Assembly: GCA_000431835.1 (NCBI GenBank)
Contig: HF987915.1
Coordinates: forward strand, 35,395-49,657
Origin: Succinatimonas sp. CAG:777
GTDB lineage: Bacteria; Pseudomonadota; Gammaproteobacteria; Enterobacterales; Succinivibrionaceae
Length of the DNA: 14,263 bases
Reading direction: 5' to 3'
The notes beneath the pieces were generated by a model. It saw only the letters and a program-made list of their open reading frames with translations. It did no database searches and was not told the origin of the DNA. Shown in pieces: positions 1-5,906 of this stretch. Within the stretch, counting starts at the first letter, position 1. The number at the start of each line of letters is the position of its first letter. The position numbers and the translations under genes were made by a program.

Positions 1-1
1 A

Positions 2-322
2 AGAGAACATGTTTCAATGCATTCATCAGAGATGTATCTGACTTTCTTACAGAGTGTCCGTGATATGGCAAACAGATACGTAGCTGTAAGTATGCAGGAA
101 CATGCTTTAACTGAGATTGTTTTAAGTGGAACTGAAAAAGCTCAAAAGCTTCTTGAAACTAAAGATGAGTCAGCTGACAGTCAGGCTCAGAGTATCGTCA
201 TGGCGACTGCTTTTAGATCAAATCGTGATGATCTAGCAATTTCAGACGATTCGGATGCTGATTTAATTGATTTACCTAAATCTCCTGCCGAATTAGAACT
301 AAATTCAGAAAAAGCAAAATAA
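2..322 (+). CDS. 3' end of an unidentified gene (partial)
   Basis: The reading frame is open to the left edge of the window and ends at TAA 320-322, so the ATG at 17 is probably internal and the true start lies upstream. About 106 residues are visible. The first 50 look helical and contain spaced Arg, His and hydrophobic positions (for example SSEMYLTFLQSVRDMANR). The last 45 are acidic and look disordered, with a run of Asp/Ser and an ending in Lys. The helical part is vaguely like the PhoU-type helical bundle at the C-terminus of Na/phosphate cotransporters, but this is a weak impression and I do not assign a function. No ribosome binding site is evident before the ATG at 17, which supports reading the frame as a fragment. 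It probably forms a separate transcription unit from the downstream chemoreceptor. Confidence 0.6.
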   Translation, partial: REHVSMHSSEMYLTFLQSVRDMANRYVAVSMQEHALTEIVLSGTEKAQKLLETKDESADSQAQSIVMATAFRSNRDDLAISDDSDADLIDLPKSPAELELNSEKAK

Positions 323-367
323 TTATTTAGTTAAAATTCAACATAATATATCCATTTACAAATATAC

Positions 368-413
368 TTTATAGCTCTTCATGTATTGTCAAACAGTACT
401 TAAGAGCTATAAA
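368..413. repeat. 12-bp perfect inverted repeat around a promoter
   Basis: The left arm TTTATAGCTCTT (368-379) and the right arm AAGAGCTATAAA (402-413) are exact reverse complements separated by 22 bases. There is no T-run after the right arm, so it is a poor intrinsic terminator. The right arm contains the -10 box of a sigma-70-like promoter and the -35 lies in the spacer, which is what an operator for a dimeric regulator could look like. The arms are about 34 bp apart centre to centre, roughly three helical turns. It could instead be an RNA hairpin that protects or ends the upstream transcript. Confidence 0.6.
386..413 (+). promoter_or_regulatory. Candidate sigma-70 promoter upstream of the chemoreceptor gene
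   Basis: TTGTCA (386-391) matches the -35 consensus at five of six positions. TATAAA (408-413) matches the -10 consensus at five of six, with a 16-base spacer. Transcription would start near 420 and give a 5' leader of about 165 bases before the chemoreceptor ATG. The assignment rests on consensus matching only. Confidence 0.45.
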
Positions 414-479
414 ATGCGCGCTCGTGCTTAAAATCATGTTATATTTTTTGATGTAACTCATATTCCTTAACAAAGTTAT

Positions 480-507
480 CAAACAAAACTAGCAAGATTG
501 ACGATAA
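480..507 (+). promoter_or_regulatory. Possible FliA (sigma-28) promoter for the chemoreceptor gene
   Basis: GACGATAA (500-507) matches seven of eight bases of the flagellar sigma-28 -10 consensus GCCGATAA. The -35 side is poor: only the AAA core in CAAACAAA (480-487) is present, with a 12-base spacer. Chemoreceptor genes are commonly FliA-dependent in motile gammaproteobacteria, so the position is sensible, but the weak -35 keeps this tentative. Confidence 0.3.
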
Positions 508-584
508 TAACCATGTTTACTTATAGATGTCGTTCACTATAAGAACTAGTAAGATAAATAATAAAAATTTCAAAGGAACATACT

Positions 585-2198
585 ATGTTTGGTTGGTTTC
601 AAAATCTAGGTGTAAAAGCTAAACTTTTAACTGCTTTCACTACCGTTATCGTGCTGACTTTAGTCATTTCAGCAGTTTCTTTATATAACCTTGGAAGCAT
701 CAAAGGAGCCGTTTCTTTTACAGATTCAATCCTTTTGACAAAATACACCCCGAATACAGAATTAAATTCTGATATCAACGAAGTAAATGATCAGATGTTT
801 ACCTTTGTAAGTAACATCAGAGAATTTACTCAGGATAATAGAAGTGCCGTTGATGACAAATTAAACAAGATTGCTCAACAGGTAACTGCTCTTGCACAGG
901 ATAATCCTTCAAACCTTACAGCTTCTGTAAAAGATGATGTGTTATCAGCAATTGATAACTATAAAAATCGTTTAGTTCCAGTGTTAGAGCGTAACTTCCA
1001 ACCAATGGCTCGTGGTATCTACACTGTTGAAATTTATCCTAAGATGTCTAATGCTCAGAAATCTTTAGTAAAGGTTAATGTTGGTATCTTAGGCGAGATT
1101 TTAAATAACTTAAGATCGTTAAATTCTAATGTACCTATTGTGGTAGTTACCTTTGTTTCTATTGCTGTGGTTATCGTTTCTTTATTTGTAAGTTTCCTCT
1201 TATCATCAATCTTCGTGGGTTCTATTAAGAAGGCTGTAAAAGTTACATCTGCTTTTGCTAAAGGTGATTTAACTCGTGAAGTTAAGACCAGATTAAAGGA
1301 TGATTTTGGCGTACTCTTACGCTCATTAGAAGATATGCGTAAAGAGTGGCAGGGAATTGTTGGCGCGATTAAGAGTTCTGAGTCAAAGTTAAATCAGAAC
1401 TTTGATGAAATTCGCAGCTCAACCGATGCTATTGCAGATTCTGCTAAGTCAACAGAGAATAGAGCTTTAACAGTTGCAGCTGCAGCTGATGAGATGGTGT
1501 CTACAACTTCAGATATCGCTAAGAACTGTCAGGAAGCAGCAGTTAATGCTGAAGACTCAAATAAGACTACACGTGAAGGTGTGGATAAAGTACGTCAGAC
1601 TATCGATGCAATTCAGGAGCAGGTTGCCAAGTCAAAGCATGATGCTGAGCAGATCAGATCATTAGTAGATAGAGCCCAAAAGATTGGTACTATCGTACAG
1701 ACAATTGATGAAATTGCTTCTCAGACTAACTTGTTAGCTTTAAACGCAGCTATTGAGGCTGCCCGTGCTGGTGAAGCTGGTAAAGGTTTCGCCGTGGTTG
1801 CTGATGAAGTTCGTGCTCTTGCTTCAAGAACCTCAAAATCAACTCAGGAAATCACCTCCATGGTTTCACAGGTTCAGACTGAGGCAAATCTTGCAAATGA
1901 ATCTATGACTAAGTCTGTTGAATCAATGGATACCTTAGCTGCTGACGCTTCTTCAATTGAGTCATTATTAAATGGCATTATTGAAAAGGTTGAAATTGTA
2001 AATTCTCAGATTGGTCAGATTGCAACAGCTGCTGAAGAGCAGACTACTGCAACTTCTGAAATTTCAACCAACATGCAGAGCATTACCAATTCTGCTCAGG
2101 GTTTCGCTCAGGAAGTTGATACAACACAGCAGGTTGTTAATACCGCAACTGATAGCGTAAGTGAACTTACACAGCTAGTATCAAAGATTAGAGTTTAG
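585..2198 (+). CDS. Methyl-accepting chemotaxis protein
   Basis: This 537-residue inner-membrane chemoreceptor senses a ligand in the periplasm and controls the CheA-CheW kinase complex. The visible order is a short cytoplasmic start, a first membrane helix (about residues 14-34), a mostly helical periplasmic domain of about 150 residues resembling the four-helix-bundle sensor class, a second membrane helix (about 184-208), a HAMP linker with the conserved G-D-L at 227-229, and a long coiled-coil signalling domain. The highly conserved hairpin tip lies at about 375-412 (E-I-A-S-Q-T-N-L-L-A-L-N-A-A-I-E-A-A-R-A-G-E). The protein ends in K-I-R-V and lacks a C-terminal CheR/CheB-tethering pentapeptide of the NWETF type. 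An AAAGGA ribosome binding site (572-577) sits seven bases before the ATG and fixes the start. The ligand cannot be predicted. A terminator follows, so it is not co-transcribed with the cellulose genes. Confidence 0.96.
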   Translation: MFGWFQNLGVKAKLLTAFTTVIVLTLVISAVSLYNLGSIKGAVSFTDSILLTKYTPNTELNSDINEVNDQMFTFVSNIREFTQDNRSAVDDKLNKIAQQVTALAQDNPSNLTASVKDDVLSAIDNYKNRLVPVLERNFQPMARGIYTVEIYPKMSNAQKSLVKVNVGILGEILNNLRSLNSNVPIVVVTFVSIAVVIVSLFVSFLLSSIFVGSIKKAVKVTSAFAKGDLTREVKTRLKDDFGVLLRSLEDMRKEWQGIVGAIKSSESKLNQNFDEIRSSTDAIADSAKSTENRALTVAAAADEMVSTTSDIAKNCQEAAVNAEDSNKTTREGVDKVRQTIDAIQEQVAKSKHDAEQIRSLVDRAQKIGTIVQTIDEIASQTNLLALNAAIEAARAGEAGKGFAVVADEVRALASRTSKSTQEITSMVSQVQTEANLANESMTKSVESMDTLAADASSIESLLNGIIEKVEIVNSQIGQIATAAEEQTTATSEISTNMQSITNSAQGFAQEVDTTQQVVNTATDSVSELTQLVSKIRV

Positions 2199-2221
2199 TC
2201 AGATAATACTTAACTAATAAG

Positions 2222-2253
2222 AAGCCTATTTCAATGAGAAATGGGCTTTTTTA
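2222..2253 (+). terminator. Intrinsic terminator after the chemoreceptor gene
   Basis: AAGCCTATTTC (2222-2232) pairs with GAAATGGGCTT (2238-2248) as an 11-bp stem with one G-T wobble and a five-base loop. A run of six T (2247-2252) follows directly. It begins 23 bases after the chemoreceptor stop codon and separates that gene from the cellulose operon. Confidence 0.9.
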
Positions 2254-2396
2254 TTGTTCAGAGTTGAGTCATGTCTAAAAATAAACTTTGGTCGTATGCT
2301 AGAATCCAAAACGTAAAAAATAATTCTATTTCTTGTTTGAAATAACATAGGTATGTGATGCCTAATAATACGTTCATTCTGAACGGAGAATAAGCT
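2254..2396 (+). promoter_or_regulatory. Leader and promoter region of the cellulose operon
   Basis: The 143 bases between the terminator and the first operon ATG must hold the operon promoter, but no convincing sigma-70 pair is visible. TAGAAT (2300-2305) is an acceptable -10 without a good -35. Two hairpins lie near the gene. The first is TAGGTA (2348-2353) with TGCCTA (2359-2364), one wobble and a TGTGA loop. The second is a perfect CGTTCA (2371-2376) with TGAACG (2380-2385) and a TTC loop. The second hairpin ends on the first G of the GGAG ribosome binding site (2385-2388), which stands eight bases before the ATG. This could modulate translation of the first gene. Confidence 0.5.
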
Positions 2397-3002
2397 ATGT
2401 CAAAAGCAAACGATGAGAATAACTTTGTAAAAGCTTATGGTGAAAATGAAGTTAGCTTTCAGAATTTTGATGAGAACACAGATCCTCAGGATCAGTTACA
2501 AAACTCTGCTTTTTCGTTAATAAGACAAATTGCAAAAGAACAGGATGAAAAAGAACATCCTGAATCTTTTTTAGGCAATGGTGATGGCCTTAAGGATCAT
2601 GACTCTGTGATGTCTTTAATCAAAGGACAACATTCAACACCAGTCAATTTTAAACAAGATCCTATTAATATTGCTCATATTGCAAAACCATTGAAAAACA
2701 GAAGTTCTCTTATTTCTTTTTTACGAGAGGATAATGATGATGTTGGTTTTGCGGCTCGTGCTCCTATAGACTATCCAAAAGATAACTATTCATTTAACAA
2801 TCAAAACCGTGCCTTAAAAAACAGTAGCTATTCAGAGAAATATTCTGACAAATACTCAGAAATTCACAATAATACAAATTATTCTGAAAATACTAAATCT
2901 AAAGGTAGATTTTCTGCTTTATTTAAGTCAAATCATGAAACATCTTCAACCAATGAAGATTCTCTACAAGCTATTTATAAGAGATTATTAAAATGCCAGT
3001 AA
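2397..3002 (+). CDS. Unrecognised disordered protein, first gene of the cellulose operon
   Basis: This 201-residue protein is rich in Asn, Ser, Asp and Lys, with no signal peptide or membrane helix, and probably cytoplasmic and largely disordered. Short amphipathic islands recur with the pattern S-x-x-[SA]-hydrophobic-hydrophobic-[RK]: SAFSLIR (37-43), SVMSLIK (70-76), SLISFLR (104-110) and SLQAIYK (189-195). A related RFSALFK lies at 171-177. A period-four Tyr-Ser stretch (Y145, Y149, Y153) lies between them. The GGAG site (2385-2388) supports the start, and the gene overlaps bcsQ by 10 bases, so the two are probably translationally coupled. The slot just upstream of bcsQ is held by small accessory genes (bcsR, bcsO, bcsP) in other Proteobacteria. 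I cannot align it to any of them, and it is not proline-rich as BcsO is. A scaffold or regulatory partner of BcsD or BcsQ is my inference; the molecular function is unknown. Confidence 0.85.
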   Translation: MSKANDENNFVKAYGENEVSFQNFDENTDPQDQLQNSAFSLIRQIAKEQDEKEHPESFLGNGDGLKDHDSVMSLIKGQHSTPVNFKQDPINIAHIAKPLKNRSSLISFLREDNDDVGFAARAPIDYPKDNYSFNNQNRALKNSSYSEKYSDKYSEIHNNTNYSENTKSKGRFSALFKSNHETSSTNEDSLQAIYKRLLKCQ

Positions 3003-3787
3003 TAAGTGTATGTTCACCAAAAGGTGGTGTTGGTAAAACTACAGTAGTTGCAAATTTAGCTTATGCCTTTTCAAGAGCTGGTACTAAAGTTGTTGTAATT
3101 GATTTTGATCCTCAAAATGCATTAAGACTATATTTTGGCATGTCCTTAAATGATGAAAGAGGCTTTGTATCTATTCCTGATAAGGACTGGATCAGTGCAT
3201 GTATCAACGTAGACAAGAACCTTTATATGTTGCCTTTTGGCAAGTCAGATAAAGAGCAAAGACAAGTCCTTGATGATGCTCTAAAGACACCTGACTACTT
3301 TAGAACAGTACAAAAATCACTATTTAATAATCCTGATCTTTTGGTTATTGCTGATTTTGCGCCTGGTTACACTCAAGCTTTAGAGTCTATTGCTTCTGTA
3401 TCAAATATGCAGATAGTGCCTTTACTTGCAGATGCAGCATCAGTGTCTTTATTTTCTCAACTGCTTGCAGGCGGTCTTATGGATGGTCTTGTAGGTGGTG
3501 GTCTTGGCTATTACATTATTTTGAATCAGATTGATAACAGAATTAAATTAAATCGAGAAGTTCAAAGCTTTGCAATTAAGAACTTTAAAGATAATTTGTT
3601 AGGTATGATCCATCGTGATACTTCAGTAACCGAGGCAGCAGGTCAGCAGATCTCTGTATATGACTATAACAAAAATTCAGCTGCCGCTTTTGATATTGAA
3701 GTTATCGCAAGAAAGGTTGCTTCTATCTTAGGCTTTGATGTTAAGAAAGGCACAATGATCATCAATCCATTGAGAAAGCAAAACTAA
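2993..3787 (+). CDS. bcsQ: Cellulose biosynthesis protein BcsQ, MinD/ParA-type ATPase
   Basis: This 264-residue cytoplasmic P-loop ATPase has a deviant Walker A motif KGGVGKTT at residues 10-17, including the signature lysine K10. A DFDPQNALR segment (38-46) corresponds to the Walker A' region of the MinD/ParA family, and the Walker B-like strand LLVIADFAPG contains its Asp. In enterobacteria BcsQ is needed for cellulose production, associates with the synthase at the inner membrane, and works as a dimer. The start at 2993 overlaps the preceding gene by 10 bases and has an AAGAGA ribosome binding site (2979-2984) inside that gene. The position directly before bcsA is the usual one. The frame is intact. 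The C-terminal tail (about 250-264) is short and basic. A plasmid-partition ParA is excluded by the operon context. Confidence 0.93.
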   Translation: MPVISVCSPKGGVGKTTVVANLAYAFSRAGTKVVVIDFDPQNALRLYFGMSLNDERGFVSIPDKDWISACINVDKNLYMLPFGKSDKEQRQVLDDALKTPDYFRTVQKSLFNNPDLLVIADFAPGYTQALESIASVSNMQIVPLLADAASVSLFSQLLAGGLMDGLVGGGLGYYIILNQIDNRIKLNREVQSFAIKNFKDNLLGMIHRDTSVTEAAGQQISVYDYNKNSAAAFDIEVIARKVASILGFDVKKGTMIINPLRKQN

Positions 3788-3799
3788 GAGGGGATAAAA

Positions 3800-5905
3800 A
3801 TGAAACATCCTTATCTAACGTTTTTCTTTTTAATAGCGATCGCACTACCTGTTTTAGTTTTGGTTATCGTAGCTCCAATGAGTGCACACAATCAGTTTAT
3901 CTTTGGATTAAGTATGATTGGTGCTTGTCTTATTGCTCATTTCTGTTCTAAAAAGCACTTCGTGTCATTCTGTATCATGATGGTAGCTGTTGTCTGCTCT
4001 ACTCGTTATATGTTCTTCCGTATAACACAGACTCTCGTCTTTCCATCATGGATTGATATGATCTTCGGAATTTTATTGCTGATTGCTGAAATTTACGTAT
4101 ACATGGTTTTGCTGTTAAGTTTCTTCCAGCTTTCATGGTCATTGAAACGTAAAATTGTGCCATTACCGAAGGATACCTCTTTATGGCCAACAGTAGATGT
4201 ATATATTCCTACCTACAATGAGTCATTAGAAGTAGTTCGCGACACAGTTCTTGCAGCTCAATGTCTTGAATATCCAAAAGATAAGATTAAGGTTTATCTT
4301 TTAGATGATGGTAAGAGAAAAGAGTTCGCATCCTTTGCTACAGAGGCAAATGTAGGCTACATCACCCGTCAAAATAATGATCATGCAAAAGCTGGTAACT
4401 TAAATCATGCAATGACACTTACTAATGGTGAGTTAATTGCAATTTTTGACTGTGACCATATCTCCACTAAGATCTTTTTACAGTCAACTGTAGGAGCATT
4501 TTTACAAGATGAAAAGTTAGCTTTAATGCAAACTCCTCACCATTTCTATTCACCTGATCCAATTCAGAGAAACCTTTATTTAGGTCGTGATATTCCTCCT
4601 GAGAATGATCTATTCTACGGTCCTATTCAGCGTGGTAATGATAACTGGAATGCTACATTCTTCTGTGGTTCTTGTGCTGTAATCAGAAGAAAGGCTCTAG
4701 ATGAAATTGGCGGATTTGCTGTTGAGACTGTAACCGAAGATGCACATACCGCTCTGCGTCTACAAAGACGTGGTTGGAAGACAGCTTTCCTAGATCATAT
4801 TTTGGCAGGTGGTCTTGCAACAGAAAAATTAGTTCAGCATTTACAGCAAAGAAACAGATGGGCTAGAGGTATGATCCAGATCTTTAGATTGGACAATCCT
4901 CTTTTAGGTAAAGGTCTTTCATTTGCTCAAAGACTTTGCTATTTATCAGCTACAACCTATTTCTTCTTTGCAGTTCCATGTATTATCTTCATGGTAACTC
5001 CGTTGCTGTACCTGATTTTTGGTATTTCTATTGTACATGGTTCCGTAGGGTTGCTCTTATCTTATGCTTTACCTCATTTAGTCTTATCCATCTTCTCAAA
5101 TTCAAGACTATACGGTAATTATAGATACAGCTTCTGGGGACAGATTTACGATACCATTCTGTCTTTCCATCTTGTATTACCTACACTTGTAACCTTATTC
5201 TTGCCTCATCATGGTTCTTTCAACGTTACTGATAAAGGCCAGACTGTTGAAAAAGCCTTCTTTGATGCAACCTCAGTAAGACCTCATTTAATCACTTTAG
5301 GTCTGCTTATCTTTGCTGTGATTTTCAGTATTGTTAAGCTTTCTATCCCAAGTTACTTTGATTTGCAATTAGGTCCTACTTTGCTGAATATATTTTGGGC
5401 TTGTGTAAATTCAATCTTACTTTTAGCTGCTATCTGTGTGGGTAGAGAAACAGCAAATAAACGTAAGATGCAGCGTCTTTATTTAGAGACTCCTGTAAAT
5501 GTGTATCAGGCAAGTGGCATCTGCTCAAGAACTATCATGCGCGATCTTTCTATGGGCGGTTGCCGTGTTGATAACTTTGTAACTGGCGAATTAAATATTG
5601 ATGATGATCCTATTACCGATATCGAAATTGCAACTGATTACACCACTATGTGCGTTCCTGTTAAGAGAATTCACAGAGATAATGAAAACGAAGATTATTT
5701 ACGTTTTACCTTTATAAATGTCGATTTGGATACAAGGCGTGAGTTTGTGCGCTTACTCTTCTCACGTGCTGATACTTGGGTAAGACCTGATTACAAGAAA
5801 GATAATCCTATTAGATCATTTATTACCATCCTTGCATGTATTAAAGATTCTTTATTTAGCAAGAGAAGAAGTGATGATATTCATGTGTCTGTGGTAGGTA
5901 AATAA
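3800..5905 (+). CDS. bcsA: Cellulose synthase catalytic subunit BcsA (UDP-glucose, c-di-GMP activated)
   Basis: BcsA polymerises UDP-glucose into beta-1,4-glucan and extrudes the chain across the inner membrane. All GT2 landmarks are visible: D133 at the start of the GT domain, DDG at 169-171, the DCD metal-binding triad at 217-219, TED at 312-314 with the catalytic-base Asp, and Q350-R-N-R-W354 as QxxRW. The gating loop reads FNVTDKG (474-480). The PilZ domain at the C-terminus has RKMQR (555-559) and DLSMGG (582-587), matching the RxxxR and DxSxxG c-di-GMP motifs, so allosteric activation should be intact. Membrane helices occupy about residues 5-105 and 375-550. At 701 residues it is shorter than E. 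coli BcsA (872) because it lacks the N-terminal extension. The start is preceded by AGAGGGG overlapping the bcsQ stop, 12 bases downstream of that gene. Confidence 0.97.
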   Translation: MKHPYLTFFFLIAIALPVLVLVIVAPMSAHNQFIFGLSMIGACLIAHFCSKKHFVSFCIMMVAVVCSTRYMFFRITQTLVFPSWIDMIFGILLLIAEIYVYMVLLLSFFQLSWSLKRKIVPLPKDTSLWPTVDVYIPTYNESLEVVRDTVLAAQCLEYPKDKIKVYLLDDGKRKEFASFATEANVGYITRQNNDHAKAGNLNHAMTLTNGELIAIFDCDHISTKIFLQSTVGAFLQDEKLALMQTPHHFYSPDPIQRNLYLGRDIPPENDLFYGPIQRGNDNWNATFFCGSCAVIRRKALDEIGGFAVETVTEDAHTALRLQRRGWKTAFLDHILAGGLATEKLVQHLQQRNRWARGMIQIFRLDNPLLGKGLSFAQRLCYLSATTYFFFAVPCIIFMVTPLLYLIFGISIVHGSVGLLLSYALPHLVLSIFSNSRLYGNYRYSFWGQIYDTILSFHLVLPTLVTLFLPHHGSFNVTDKGQTVEKAFFDATSVRPHLITLGLLIFAVIFSIVKLSIPSYFDLQLGPTLLNIFWACVNSILLLAAICVGRETANKRKMQRLYLETPVNVYQASGICSRTIMRDLSMGGCRVDNFVTGELNIDDDPITDIEIATDYTTMCVPVKRIHRDNENEDYLRFTFINVDLDTRREFVRLLFSRADTWVRPDYKKDNPIRSFITILACIKDSLFSKRRSDDIHVSVVGK

Positions 5906-5906
5906 G

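Noticed and set aside
368..413. Reading the 12-bp dyad as a standard intrinsic terminator for the upstream gene
   Set aside because: The loop is 22 bases, the stem is A/T-rich at its base, and no T-run follows the right arm on either strand.
1474..1665. Short + strand frame inside the chemoreceptor gene
   Set aside because: It is a frame-shifted shadow of the signalling-domain coding sequence with no initiation signal.
2254..2396. A c-di-GMP riboswitch controlling the cellulose operon
   Set aside because: The leader is short and lacks the conserved GEMM-type core and paired helices; only two small simple hairpins are present.
2397..3002. Naming the first operon gene bcsR, bcsO, bcsP or bcsH
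   Set aside because: BcsR is about 60 residues, BcsO is proline-rich, and I could not align conserved stretches of any of them to this protein; only position and low complexity are shared.
4936..5118. Short + strand frame inside bcsA that looks membrane-like
   Set aside because: Its hydrophobicity mirrors the membrane-helix codons of bcsA in another frame.
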